From Humibacillus xanthopallidus (lineage in GTDB: Bacteria; Actinomycetota; Actinomycetes; Actinomycetales; Dermatophilaceae), in contig NZ_VFPM01000001.1 of the NCBI RefSeq assembly GCF_006716675.1, positions 682,001 through 746,000 of the forward strand: a stretch of DNA of 64,000 bases, written 5' to 3'. Of the stretch, positions 42,222 to 51,600 are shown in pieces (position 1 is the first letter of the stretch; each line of letters starts with the position of its first letter). The notes below the pieces were generated by a model. It did no database searches. It was not told where the DNA came from and was given only the letters and a program-made list of their open reading frames with translations. Both the position numbers and the translations under genes were made by a program.

Positions 42222-43256
42222 ATGGCCACACGTCGAACTGCAGTTGGTATCGCGATCGTCGGCGCAGCCGCGCTGGCCGCCGTGTCGATTCCGGCCCAAG
42301 GAGCTCAGCCGGCCTACACCCGGACTGCCACCGGGACGGTGTTCATGCCCAACCCCGTGCAGGAGCTCGGGGACGAGTCCCTCACGGACCAGAAGGATGC
42401 GGACTACCCGGCACTCGCCCCGGCCTACCACCGGGAGACCCTCACGCACCTTGACGGGTCCGGCACGCTCACCGGGGCTTATGTTCGGGTCAAGAGCTCG
42501 ACCGGTCAGCAGGCGACGTCGACGGGCGCAGTCTTCCCGGACTGGCACCGCAACAGCGACCAGTTCGAGCAGGTCATGGGCTACTACTGGGTCACGACGG
42601 CGCAGGCCTACCTCCAGCACCTCGGTTTCGGGTCGACGCTGCGTCCGGTCAACCAGCGCCAGATCGAGCTGCGCATCGACCAGTACGGCGGCGACAACTC
42701 GTTCTTCCGCGACGACAAGGCCAACATCACTCTCGGCAAGGGCGGGGTGGACGACGCGGAGGACGCCGAGGTCATCGTCCACGAGTACGGCCACTCCGTG
42801 CAGGACGGGCAGGTGCCCGGCTTCGGGACCACCCTCGAGTCCGGCGCGATCGGGGAGGGTTTCGGCGACTACCTCGCCGTCGTCGTCACGAGCTGGGCTG
42901 CCGGCGCCCCGACCCGCACCCCAGAGGCCTGCGTCGCCGACTGGGACTCCGTCTCCTACACCTCGACCGTCCCGCACTGCCTGCGGCGGCTCGACGGGAC
43001 GAAGGTCTACCCGACGAACCTCCGGGGCGAGGTGCACGCCGACGGGGAGATCTGGTCGCGGGCCCTGTGGGACATCCGCGGCGCGCTCGGTGACGTCAAG
43101 GGCACGACGGCCATCGTCGAAGCGCAGTTCGCCTTCGCGAAGGACACCTCCTTCCACGACGCAGCCCTCGCCACCGTGGCCGCGGCCCAACGGCTCTACG
43201 GTGCGTCGGCGGCCAAGCAGGTGACCACGGCGTTCGAGGCACGCGGCATCCTCTGA
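42222..43256 (+). CDS. Secreted zinc metallopeptidase, M36/fungalysin-like
   Basis: A 344-residue protein. A signal peptide (RRTAVGIAIVGAAALAAVSIPAQGA) is followed by a gluzincin domain with the zinc motif VHEYGHSVQD at about residue 187 and the third-ligand helix ESGAIGEGFGDYLA, as in fungalysin-type M36 peptidases. The usual large propeptide of M36 is absent or very short. Probably an exported endopeptidase. The 200-bp interval upstream (42021-42221) shows no clear site beyond one GGCATAC heptamer. Confidence 0.85.
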   Translation: MATRRTAVGIAIVGAAALAAVSIPAQGAQPAYTRTATGTVFMPNPVQELGDESLTDQKDADYPALAPAYHRETLTHLDGSGTLTGAYVRVKSSTGQQATSTGAVFPDWHRNSDQFEQVMGYYWVTTAQAYLQHLGFGSTLRPVNQRQIELRIDQYGGDNSFFRDDKANITLGKGGVDDAEDAEVIVHEYGHSVQDGQVPGFGTTLESGAIGEGFGDYLAVVVTSWAAGAPTRTPEACVADWDSVSYTSTVPHCLRRLDGTKVYPTNLRGEVHADGEIWSRALWDIRGALGDVKGTTAIVEAQFAFAKDTSFHDAALATVAAAQRLYGASAAKQVTTAFEARGIL

Positions 43257-43334
43257 CGCGCCAGCCCCCGGACTCGCAGTGCAGACCTGCCCTGACAAGC
43301 CGGTAACCGCACCACTCGATTCTTGACGCGGGCC

Positions 43335-44804
43335 TCACAGCGTCGGATAGAGCTCCGACTCGCCGACGAGGATCGGGTAGTTGTAGCCCCCCGAGCTGTC
43401 AGCGGCGAAGAGACCGATGACGGAGTAGCCGGTCCGGTTGTAGTAGGCGATCGCGCGGTTGGCAGCCGCCATCATCTCCGCCTCGTCCGTGTCGGTGACA
43501 AACTTCTGCAATCGAGTGTGCGGCGTCGTGATCCAGTAGCCGTTCAGCTTGTAGTACGAGTTGTCGGCGTTGAGCCCCCACTGCCACGTCACGTCGGACC
43601 CCTTCTGGAGGTAGCACGCGACTGACGTCGTGGTCGTGCCCCCGGAGATCAGGTTCTTGACCTGGGCCACCATCTCGGCGTCAGAGAAGGGATAGACGTA
43701 GTCGTAGTTGTTCTTGTCGGGCCACTGCCCCGCGTCTCCACCACGGCGATAGACGTTGTTCTCTGGGTCCGCCCAGAAGAGCGGCGCGTAGTTCGGCCCC
43801 CCAGGAACCGGCTTGGCGCTGAAGTCCAACGTCGGCACGTACTGCAGCGCGGCGGCCGACGCACCCGGCGCCACGGAGCCGGTCACGAACGCCCGGTAGA
43901 CCTCGTCGGCGGAGGCCTGCGTGGCCGCGACCGCCATGGCGAAGTTCGCCGCGTTGACCGAGTCGAGCTCCTTGCCATCGCCGTAGGCGGCCCAGGTGTC
44001 ACCCCTCGCGTTCTGGACGTGCAGGCCGTTCGAGTTGTCCTCGTTGTGCGCGGCCCGCGCCAGCAGGCCCGTCTCCCCCGCGATGGTCTGAGGCGTCGCC
44101 CACAGGGCCCGTCGGGGCGTCCGCGTGTGCCCGGCGGCGAAGAGGTCCGTCAGGAAGTGGTCGGCGAAGGCATTGATGCCGTATGCCTGCAACAGCTTCA
44201 TCTGCACCGCCGTCGAGTTCGGGTCCTGGCCGTGCAGCTGGGCGGCCTGAGTCATCGCGAGCCCGTGGCCCGCAAGGTATGCCGTGACCGCGTCCTTCCC
44301 GAAGTGGTCCATGTTGACCGAGGCGAGGTTGATGTACCGGCCCGGCATGGTGAGGATGCTGACGACTCCGAGGCTCGCGGGGCCTCCACCCGTGATCTCG
44401 TTCCACTTGTACGAGAGGCTGTCGCCGAGCTTCTCGTAGGCGACGGACGGCTCGACCTTGTCCTTTCTCGCTGCATCGATGGCAGCCTGCTCCTCGTTCA
44501 TCACGGCGAGGATGCCGTCGAGCTCGCTGGCGGGTGCGCCCACGAGCGTGAGGTAGGCGGAGGAGAAGGCCTGCGCAGGGTTCACGGACGAGGAGATCGG
44601 GTCCAGCGCCGCGAGCGGCGGGTGCCCCGGCGACTCCGCTTCGGCACCGACCCCGTAGAAGTCGCCGCCCAGGGCGATCAGGTGGCCGTAGGACAGCATC
44701 CGGCTTCCCACCGGGAGCCCGGTTGACGAGGCCGGGACCTTCGAGCCGTCCGCGGCGGACAGGGTGATGGCGTCTCCGACTGCAACGTGCTCGCAACTCT
44801 CCAC
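43335..44804 (-). CDS. Phospholipase C-like zinc enzyme with C-terminal tail domain
   Basis: A 489-residue protein. The N-terminal part contains LSYGHLIALGGDFYG. The central part has MDHFGKDAVTAYLAGH and INAFADHFLTDLFAAGHTRTPRR, which resemble the His/Asp-rich metal-site helices of the Legionella/Pseudomonas PlcA/PlcB zinc phospholipase C group. The last ~100 residues (from about 390) form a separate domain closely similar to the free-standing protein at 45059. No signal peptide is evident from the GTG start, which has a GGAGG ribosome binding site. The assignment to phospholipase C is by motif memory and should be treated as tentative. Confidence 0.5.
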   Translation of the reverse strand: MESCEHVAVGDAITLSAADGSKVPASSTGLPVGSRMLSYGHLIALGGDFYGVGAEAESPGHPPLAALDPISSSVNPAQAFSSAYLTLVGAPASELDGILAVMNEEQAAIDAARKDKVEPSVAYEKLGDSLSYKWNEITGGGPASLGVVSILTMPGRYINLASVNMDHFGKDAVTAYLAGHGLAMTQAAQLHGQDPNSTAVQMKLLQAYGINAFADHFLTDLFAAGHTRTPRRALWATPQTIAGETGLLARAAHNEDNSNGLHVQNARGDTWAAYGDGKELDSVNAANFAMAVAATQASADEVYRAFVTGSVAPGASAAALQYVPTLDFSAKPVPGGPNYAPLFWADPENNVYRRGGDAGQWPDKNNYDYVYPFSDAEMVAQVKNLISGGTTTTSVACYLQKGSDVTWQWGLNADNSYYKLNGYWITTPHTRLQKFVTDTDEAEMMAAANRAIAYYNRTGYSVIGLFAADSSGGYNYPILVGESELYPTL

Positions 44805-45058
44805 GGCGTGCCTCCGAATGTCCAGGAATGGGCGAACTCCCTCACGGTAGCCCGCGACATGGAGGCATGTGGCAATTTCAGGAGATCATTAGACATTACG
44901 GAAACCGCCTGCGGCACACCGAAATACGGCTACCGTTCAGACTGCCCTGCATGCGAGAAATGATGGATTGGTCCCGCTTCGAAGACGTCCCTTTCGGCTG
45001 AGAGAACAGCCAATTTGATCGTTGGACAGGTGAATCACTGCAAGAATTGGAGGCTCTC

Positions 45059-45442
45059 ATGACGTTCAACGCGATTCCGGTGCGATCGGCCGAAGGTGAG
45101 GCCCTCAGCGCCGTGGCGGTCAGCACGGCCGCCCCTTCAGGCACCACGACGTCGGTGGCCTGCTACCTGCAGAAGGGCTCGGACATCACGTGGCAGTGGG
45201 GCCTCAACAACGACAACTCGTGGTTCGTGCTCAACGGCCGCTGGATCACGACGCCCTACACCGGCCTGACCAAGTTCGTCACCGACACGAGCCGAAGCGA
45301 GCTGCTCGCCGCCGCGGCCAACGCGATCCGCTACTACAACAAGAGCGGCTACACGGTCGAGTCGATCTTCGCCGCGGACGGCATCGGCGGCTACAACTAT
45401 CCGATCGTCGCCAACGGCGTCGAGCTCTACCCGAAGTTCTAG
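45059..45442 (+). CDS. Free-standing homologue of the phospholipase-like tail domain
   Basis: A 127-residue protein that I do not recognise as a named family. From about residue 28 to the end it aligns without gaps of note to the last ~100 residues of the 43335-44804 product: shared blocks are TSVACYLQKGSD, TWQWGLN, KFVTDT and GGYNYPI, and both end in ELYP. By eye about two thirds of positions are identical. It has a TTGGAGG ribosome binding site and no signal peptide. The two genes are divergent across a 254-bp region (44805-45058) that is clearly more AT-rich than its surroundings and probably holds both promoters. Function unknown. Confidence 0.75.
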   Translation: MTFNAIPVRSAEGEALSAVAVSTAAPSGTTTSVACYLQKGSDITWQWGLNNDNSWFVLNGRWITTPYTGLTKFVTDTSRSELLAAAANAIRYYNKSGYTVESIFAADGIGGYNYPIVANGVELYPKF

Positions 45443-45529
45443 CCGGGCCGGAGGACCCCCGGAGGACCCCAGCCCATCGATGCGACCGTCGGCATCCCGC
45501 GTCAGTCGCCGGCGTGGAAGTCTGTGACC

Positions 45530-46399
45530 ATGAGCGAGGTCCCGCACCTGGTGGCAGTCCTCGGGCGCGGCGTGGTCAGCCCGGACGACCCCGTCGTCAC
45601 CGCCGACGACCTCGGCCTCACTCGCGGCGACGGCTGCTTCGACTCCGCCCGTGTCGTGACCGACCCGTCCGGCACCGCGCAGATCGTCGACCTCGACGAC
45701 CACCTCGACCGCCTCGCCGCGTCGGCCGGCGCCCTCGACATCGCCATCCCGCCGCACGACGCGTGGCGATCTCTCGTGTCCGAGGCCGTCGCGGCCTGGT
45801 CGACACCCGGCGAGGCCGTGCTCAAGCTCATGCTGACCCGCGGCCGCGAGTGGCGGCCCGCCGGCCCGACGGCCCTCCTCACGATCACGCACCGAGCGCC
45901 GTCCCCGACCCCGACAGGACCGCCACGCACCATCACCGCGGTTACGCTCACGCGCGGCCACCCCTCCGACGCGTTCACCGATGCCCCGTGGCTGCTCGGC
46001 GGCGTCAAGACCCTTTCCTACGTCGTCAACGCCGCCGCGACCCGCGAGGCGAAGCGGCGCGGAGCAGACGACGTCATCTTCACGACGACCGACGGCTTCG
46101 CCCTCGACGGCCCGACCTCCGGCCTGCTCCTCGCCCGCGGCCGCACCCTCCTCAGCACCCCGACGGGCGGAACCGGCATCCTCGAGTCGCTCACGGTGGC
46201 AGCGATCATGGACGCCGCGCGCGCCGACGGCTTCGAGACGCGCTTCGAGCTCATCCCGGTCGAGGACCTCTACGCCGCCGACGCGCTGTGGCTCGTGTCG
46301 TCGGGCCGCGGGCCGGTGCTCATCACGACGCTGGACGCGCGCCCTCTCCGCACCGACACCGCCCTCGCCACCGCCATCGCGAGGTATGCCGGCTTCTGA
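45530..46399 (+). CDS. Class IV aminotransferase, aminodeoxychorismate lyase-like
   Basis: A 289-residue fold-type IV PLP protein. It contains LTRGDGCFDSARVV near the N-terminus, the lysine region GGVKTLSYVVNAAATREAKRRGADD, and the late motif TPTGGTGILESLTVAAIM. Length and motifs fit 4-amino-4-deoxychorismate lyase (PabC, folate synthesis) or branched-chain/D-amino acid aminotransferases; no pab genes are adjacent, so I keep the call general. ATG 45530 is preferred over an in-frame GTG at 45524. Confidence 0.82.
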   Translation: MSEVPHLVAVLGRGVVSPDDPVVTADDLGLTRGDGCFDSARVVTDPSGTAQIVDLDDHLDRLAASAGALDIAIPPHDAWRSLVSEAVAAWSTPGEAVLKLMLTRGREWRPAGPTALLTITHRAPSPTPTGPPRTITAVTLTRGHPSDAFTDAPWLLGGVKTLSYVVNAAATREAKRRGADDVIFTTTDGFALDGPTSGLLLARGRTLLSTPTGGTGILESLTVAAIMDAARADGFETRFELIPVEDLYAADALWLVSSGRGPVLITTLDARPLRTDTALATAIARYAGF

Positions 46400-46491
46400 C
46401 CCCCGCCGAGAGGACCCCCGTTCCCGGTTCAGGGACCTTGGCCCCTGCCCGCCGGCACGGCCCACGACCACGCTGGATCGTGGAGGCAACC

Positions 46492-47181
46492 ATGAGTCCC
46501 AAGACATCCCGTGCGTCCCTACGCCACCGCGCCCTCGCCCTCGCGGGCGCTCTGGCCCTCACCCTCCTGCCCAGTGCCTGCAGCTGGGGCTCGACCGGCG
46601 GCATGGTGGTGGGCTCCGGCGAGGTCACGTCGCAGACGCGGAGCGTGCCGGCGTTCACCGAGGTCGAGGCCGGCGCCGGCATCCAGCTGGAGCTGGCGCA
46701 GGGTCGGCAGCAGGTCGTCATCACCGCCCAGCCCAACATCCAAGAGATCGCGACCGCCGAGGTGTCCGGCTCCCGCCTCATCCTCGGCACGACGAGCGGC
46801 TACGTCTCTCCGCAGGGCCTCGTCGTCAAGGTCACCTCTCCCAGCCTCAAGGTCGTCGAACTGTCCGGCGGCGCAAGCGGATCCGGCACCACCGGACGCA
46901 CCGACACCCTCGGTCTGCAGATGTCTGGGGGCGCACGCGCCACACTGTCCGGCACGACCACGACCCTGGACCTCGGCGCGAGCGGTGGCGCCATCCCGAA
47001 CCTCGGCGACCTCCGGGCCACCAACGCGACCGTCGACCTCAGCGGCGGTGTCGTCGCCACCCTCACCGTCAGCAGCTCGCTGACGGGGACGGCATCCGGG
47101 GGCGTGGTGCTCACCCTGACCACCCAGCCCGCGAGCTCCACCGTCGAGACGTCCGGTGGCGCCGTCGTCCGCAACCAGTGA
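46492..47181 (+). CDS. DUF2807 (GIN-domain) lipoprotein
   Basis: A 229-residue protein with a lipoprotein signal peptide (LALAGALALTLLPSAC, lipobox cysteine at about residue 30). A right-handed beta-solenoid of the head GIN/DUF2807 type follows: VPAFTEVEAGAGIQLELAQG, VVELSGGASGSG, LQMSGGARATLSG and DLSGGVVATL. Repeated SGGA-type turns mark the coils. It is anchored to the outer face of the membrane; the function is unknown. The ATG has a TGGAGGCAACC ribosome binding site. Confidence 0.85.
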   Translation: MSPKTSRASLRHRALALAGALALTLLPSACSWGSTGGMVVGSGEVTSQTRSVPAFTEVEAGAGIQLELAQGRQQVVITAQPNIQEIATAEVSGSRLILGTTSGYVSPQGLVVKVTSPSLKVVELSGGASGSGTTGRTDTLGLQMSGGARATLSGTTTTLDLGASGGAIPNLGDLRATNATVDLSGGVVATLTVSSSLTGTASGGVVLTLTTQPASSTVETSGGAVVRNQ

Positions 47182-47303
47182 CGTTTCCCTTCCGCGCGTA
47201 GGGATGCTCGCATAGCGTTCGTGACGGAACCGAACGCGGCGAGAGGACTCTTCGTGGACGCGCACCCACCGATCGAGGGCTTCCGGCCCGGGAGCCACCT
47301 CTG

Positions 47304-49967
47304 ATGCCCGGCGCGGAGCGCGAGCGCGTCGCGTCTTTCGGCCACCCCGAGGACGGGCTCTACGACGCCACGCCCTGGTACCACTGGGGCCCGTACCTCT
47401 CCGAGCGCGCCTGGGGCACCGTCCGTGAGGACTACAGCCCCGACGGTGAGGCGTGGACCTACTTCCCGCACGACCACGCCCGTTCACGCGCCTACCGCTG
47501 GGGCGAGGACGGCATGGGCGGCATCAGCGACGTCGGCCAGAACCTCTGCCTGGCGCTCGCGCTGTGGAACGGCCGTGACCCCATCCTCAAGGAGCGGATG
47601 TTCGGCCTCAGCGGCCCCGAGGGCAACCACGGCGAGGACGTCAAGGAGTACTGGTGGTTCCTCGACGCCCTGCCCAGCCACGCTTGGCTGAGTTGGCGTT
47701 ACCACTACCCGCAGTCCGAGTTCCCGTATGCCGCCCTGCTGGCCGAGAACGCCCGCCGCGACCACGCGCAGCCGGAGTTCGAGCTCATCGACACCGGGAT
47801 CTTCGACGACGACCGCTACTGGGTCGTCGACGTCGTGCACGCCAAGGCCGACCCGCACGACCTGCTCATGGAGATCCGCGTGACCAACGCGGGGCCCGAC
47901 GAGGCGACGCTGCACGTCCTGCCACAGCTGTGGTTCCGCAACACGTGGTCGTGGGACGTCGGCGCCGTGACGCCCTCGCTCGCGGCGACCGGCCCGGCAC
48001 AGGTGACGGCGCAGCACCCCCGCTTCGGCGAGCTCGAGTGGGAGCTCGCGCCGGGGCCCGACGGCTGCGCGCCCGAGCTGCTGTTCTGTGACAACGAGAC
48101 CAACACCGCGAGGCTCTACGGCTCACCCGGCGGGACGGGATACCCCAAGGACGGCATCAACGACCACGTCGTCGGCGGGGCGCCGACCGTCAACCCCGAG
48201 CGTGTCGGGACGAAGGGCGCTGCGTGGTACCGGCTGACGGTGCCGCCCGGCGAGACGCAGGTCGTGAGGGTGCGCCTGCGACCGCCGACCCCCTCCCCCG
48301 CCTTCGGCGGGGAGTTCGACGCGGTGCTCGAGCAGCGGCACGCCGAGGCCGACGAGTTCTACGGTGAGGTGATCCCGGCCGACGTCGACGACGACGCCCG
48401 GCTCGTGGCGCGGCAGGCCTTCGCGGGGATGATCTGGGGCAAGCAGTTCTACTGCTACGACGTGAAGCGCTGGCTCCAGGGGGATCCCACGCAGCCGCCA
48501 CCGCCGCCCGAGCGCCGGGGCGGACGCAACGCCGGCTGGCTCAACCTCGACGCCCGAGACGTCCTCTCGATGCCGGACCCGTGGGAGTACCCGTGGTTCG
48601 CGGCGTGGGACATGGCCTTCCACACTGTGGCGCTCGCCCATGTCGACCCGGCCTTCGCGAAGTACCAGCTGCTCGTGCTGTGCCGCGAGTGGTTCCAGAA
48701 TCCCAACGGCGCGCTGCCGGCATACGAATGGTCCTTCAGCGACACCAACCCGCCGGTGCACGCGTGGGCGGCCTTGCACGTGTGGGACATCGACGGTCGG
48801 CGCGACACCGACTTCCTCGCGCGCCTCATGCCCAAGCTGCTCATGAACTTCACGTGGTGGGTCAACCGCCTGGACCCGGAGGGCGACCACCTCTTCGGCG
48901 GGGGCTTCCTCGGGCTCGACAACATCAGCGCCATCGACCGGTCCCATCTCCCGCCGGGTGGCCGCCTCGAGCAGGCGGACGGCACGACGTGGATGGCGTT
49001 CTACTCGCTCACCCTCCTCGAGATCGCCGTCATCCTCGCGGAGAAGGACGACGCGTGGACCGACATCGAGGTGAAGTTCATCGAGCACTTCGTGCTCATC
49101 GTCGATGCCATGCACTCCCAGGGCCTCTGGGACGAGACGGATGGCTTCTTCTACGACGTCTTCCACTCGAGCGACGGCGAGACGGTGCCGATCAAGGTGC
49201 GCTCCATCGTCGGCGTGCTGCCGCTCATGGGCACGGTCATCATCGGGCCGGAGCTGCTGGCGACGATCCAGACGCTGCAGAAGCGCTTTGCCGGCTTCCT
49301 CGGGCAGGACTCGTCTGCGGACGTCCCCGACTACGGTCGCGTGGTGCCGATCCCCGGCACCGACGCCGTCGCGCTCGGCGTCGTGCCGCCGGGCGCGGTG
49401 CGCCGCGTGCTGTCGCGCGTCTTCGACGAGGCCGAGTTCCTCTCTCCCTACGGGCTTCGCGCGCTGTCGAGGTATCACCTCGACCATCCCGTCTGGGTCG
49501 AGCTCGGGGGCTCTCGGCTCGTCGTCGGCTACGAGCCCGCCGAGTCGCGCACCGGCATGTTCGGCGGCAACTCCAACTGGCGCGGCCCGGTCTGGATGCC
49601 GGTCAACTACCTCGTGCTGCGCAACCTCCAGCGCTACTCCCGGTCGCTCGGCTCCGCGGGCGAGGTGGAGTACCCCACGGGCAGCGGCCGCACGCAGACG
49701 TTGGCCGAGTGCACCGAGGACCTCCGCACACGCCTCATCTCCTTGTTCACCAGGGGCGCCGACGGTCGCCGCCCCTGCCACGGCTGGGTCGACAAGCTCC
49801 AGAACGACCCCCGCTGGCGCGACCACGTGACGTTCTACGAGTACTTCCACGGCGACAACGGCGCGGGCCTCGGAGCCAGCCACCAGACCGGCTGGACCGG
49901 ACTCGTCGCCGACCTCATCTGCCGCCCCGACCCCTTCGCCGGCGCCAAGAGTGCGTGGGACCTCTGA
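47304..49967 (+). CDS. GH63-like glucosidase (MGH1-like glycoside hydrolase)
   Basis: An 887-residue cytoplasmic-looking protein without signal peptide. It has the bacterial glucosidase pattern: YHWGPYLSERAWGTVREDYS, GEDGMGGISDVGQNLCLALALWNGRDPILKERMFGL, then an (alpha/alpha)6-barrel with WEYPWFAAWDMAFHTV and GNSNWRGPVWMPVNYLVLRNL. Relatives are assigned to GH63, acting on alpha-glucosyl linkages of compatible solutes or glycans. With the debranching and GT4 genes near 2-5 kb it adds to an alpha-glucan or glucosyl-solute theme, though they are far apart. Confidence 0.85.
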   Translation: MPGAERERVASFGHPEDGLYDATPWYHWGPYLSERAWGTVREDYSPDGEAWTYFPHDHARSRAYRWGEDGMGGISDVGQNLCLALALWNGRDPILKERMFGLSGPEGNHGEDVKEYWWFLDALPSHAWLSWRYHYPQSEFPYAALLAENARRDHAQPEFELIDTGIFDDDRYWVVDVVHAKADPHDLLMEIRVTNAGPDEATLHVLPQLWFRNTWSWDVGAVTPSLAATGPAQVTAQHPRFGELEWELAPGPDGCAPELLFCDNETNTARLYGSPGGTGYPKDGINDHVVGGAPTVNPERVGTKGAAWYRLTVPPGETQVVRVRLRPPTPSPAFGGEFDAVLEQRHAEADEFYGEVIPADVDDDARLVARQAFAGMIWGKQFYCYDVKRWLQGDPTQPPPPPERRGGRNAGWLNLDARDVLSMPDPWEYPWFAAWDMAFHTVALAHVDPAFAKYQLLVLCREWFQNPNGALPAYEWSFSDTNPPVHAWAALHVWDIDGRRDTDFLARLMPKLLMNFTWWVNRLDPEGDHLFGGGFLGLDNISAIDRSHLPPGGRLEQADGTTWMAFYSLTLLEIAVILAEKDDAWTDIEVKFIEHFVLIVDAMHSQGLWDETDGFFYDVFHSSDGETVPIKVRSIVGVLPLMGTVIIGPELLATIQTLQKRFAGFLGQDSSADVPDYGRVVPIPGTDAVALGVVPPGAVRRVLSRVFDEAEFLSPYGLRALSRYHLDHPVWVELGGSRLVVGYEPAESRTGMFGGNSNWRGPVWMPVNYLVLRNLQRYSRSLGSAGEVEYPTGSGRTQTLAECTEDLRTRLISLFTRGADGRRPCHGWVDKLQNDPRWRDHVTFYEYFHGDNGAGLGASHQTGWTGLVADLICRPDPFAGAKSAWDL

Positions 49968-50144
49968 GCCGGGACACACGTCCGGCAGCCCGACGCTGTA
50001 TGCCGTCCGGCGGGGTCCGAGGGCTCGCGTCCTCGCGTTCTCGCGACTTCCGCTGTCGACCGGACCGGGCCCGGAGTACGGTCCAAGGACAGGAGCGCCG
50101 GCTCCGATGAGCCGGGGCACGAGTTCGTCTAGCAGGAGGCGTGG

Positions 50145-50804
50145 ATGTCAGAGAACCCGAGCACACCCGACGAGGCCGAGGTCACGATGACGGGAGAGGC
50201 GGTGTCGGACGGCGCCTACACGCTTCTCGTCGCAGACTTCTCGGACACCACGAGTGCGCGCGAGGCCTACGAGGCGCTCAAGGAGGTCGAGGACGGACGA
50301 CGCGTCCAGATCGACGGCGTCATCGTCGTCAACCGCTCGACCGACGGCAAGCTCACCATCGAGAAGGCCACCGACCACACGACCCGACGCGGCCTCAAGT
50401 GGGGACTCGTCGGCGGCGCCGCCCTCGGCCTCATCTTCCCGCCGTCGATCCTCGGCAGCGCCGCGGTGCTCGGCGCGGCCGGAGCCGCCGCAGGCAAGGT
50501 CGGCCAGCTCCGCAACCGCAACGAGCTGTCGCGCGAGCTCGAGTCATCGGTGGTCCCCGGCCACTCCGCGATCGTGGCCGTGGTCTCAGACCCCGCCGTC
50601 CTCGAGCTGCGCAAGGCGCTCGACCAAGCCGACGCCATCGTCGAGTCCGCGGTGGACCGCGTGGTCGCCGATGAGCTCCGAGCCGCTGCCAAGGAGGCAG
50701 ACGACGAGACCCCGGCGGTGGAGGCCGGGTCGGACGCCTCGGCTGGCTCTGACAGCGACTCCGGATCCGGCTCCGGCTCCGACTCCGGATCCCAGAAGGC
50801 CTGA
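50145..50804 (+). CDS. DUF1269 family protein with glycine-zipper-like segment
   Basis: A 219-residue protein. The core DUF1269 region reads YTLLVADFSDTTSAREAYEALKEVE, then GLKWGLVGGAALGLIFPPSILGSAAVLGAAGAAAGKV (a Gly/Ala-rich, possibly membrane-active hairpin), then HSAIVAVVSDPAVLELRKAL. The tail is acidic and ends in SDSGSGSG-type repeats. Family members are linked to stress conditions and membranes, but the role is unproven. A strong terminator follows 4 bp after the stop. Confidence 0.8.
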   Translation: MSENPSTPDEAEVTMTGEAVSDGAYTLLVADFSDTTSAREAYEALKEVEDGRRVQIDGVIVVNRSTDGKLTIEKATDHTTRRGLKWGLVGGAALGLIFPPSILGSAAVLGAAGAAAGKVGQLRNRNELSRELESSVVPGHSAIVAVVSDPAVLELRKALDQADAIVESAVDRVVADELRAAAKEADDETPAVEAGSDASAGSDSDSGSGSGSDSGSQKA

Positions 50805-50808
50805 GCCC

Positions 50809-50842
50809 CCGGCCGAGGCTGGCCCGGACCAGCCTCGGCCGG
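50809..50842 (+). terminator. Intrinsic-type terminator after the DUF1269 gene
   Basis: A perfect 14-bp stem, CCGGCCGAGGCTGG (50809-50822) with 50829-50842, and a CCCGGA loop. It starts 5 bases after the stop. The following ~180 bp to 51020 show no gene I can support. Confidence 0.75.
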
Positions 50843-51020
50843 TCGGCCCCGTCGAGCTGCTTGATGCCGCGCTCGGTGTACTGCCCGTTGCTGCACATGT
50901 CCCACTCGCCGATGGCGCAGTTGCTTCACGGCACCGGATCGGGGCGCCGACCGAGGCGCCGCTTCAGGTCGTCTCTGCCTCGGCGCGGGCCTCCCACGAG
51001 ATGTCGACCTGGACGAGAGG

Positions 51021-51599
51021 TCACGCCCCGTTGAGCGAGGCGAGCAGATCGGCGAGGAGAAGCAGCACATCCGGAGCGGCGACCTGCAGCGCGACGAGCC
51101 GAGCCGACGGTGCCGCCTCGGGATCGTTGAGCAGTCTCAACCACATCTTCTCCAGCTCCGGCTGGGTCAACGTGCCGTCGGGCCGCGGAACCACGAACCC
51201 GCCTGCGAAAGCGTGGAGCACGAGGGGTGCCAGCTGCTCACGCGCGTGGTCCAGTGCGGCCTGGACACCATCGACATCGGTGCGCAACCGCTCCCCAGTG
51301 AGCAGCAGGACTCGAAGGGCGATGCCGCGCTCCATCTCCCGTCGGCGCACGGTGACCCGTTCGGAGGTCATGGGGTCGACCCCTTCGTGCGCCGAGGTGA
51401 ACTGGGCGAGCAGCGAGACGAGCTCGTTCTCGCCCGAAGACAGACCCATGGCGCGGTACTCGGCGGCGGCGCCGTCGAGGAAGGCGAGAACCACGTCGGA
51501 GCAGCCGAGATCGCGTGATGTGTAGGACCGCAGGGCCGAGGTCGAGGACTCGATGAGCTGCTCGAACCTCTGGCCGCGGTCGTGGAGGAAGGGTTGCAC
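51021..51599 (-). CDS. Uncharacterised helical protein, last gene of the DUF2589 cluster
   Basis: I do not recognise this 192-residue protein. It is almost entirely helical by composition, with ALRSYTSRDLGCSDVVLAFLDGAAAEYRAM and a Leu-rich end (VLLLLADLLASL). There is no signal peptide or membrane helix. It starts with GTG one base after the stop of the upstream gene, so it is very likely co-translated with the DUF2589 pair and probably works with them. Confidence 0.7.
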   Translation of the reverse strand: MQPFLHDRGQRFEQLIESSTSALRSYTSRDLGCSDVVLAFLDGAAAEYRAMGLSSGENELVSLLAQFTSAHEGVDPMTSERVTVRRREMERGIALRVLLLTGERLRTDVDGVQAALDHAREQLAPLVLHAFAGGFVVPRPDGTLTQPELEKMWLRLLNDPEAAPSARLVALQVAAPDVLLLLADLLASLNGA

Positions 51600-51600
51600 G

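Noticed and set aside
47254..47303. Tiny GTG-started frame ending just before the glucosidase
   Set aside because: Sixteen residues with no attenuator-like feature; more likely untranslated leader.
50843..51020. Possible gene remnant downstream of the DUF1269 gene; a minus frame gives a CAIGEWDMC-type stretch
   Set aside because: Too short and without a family match to call a pseudogene.
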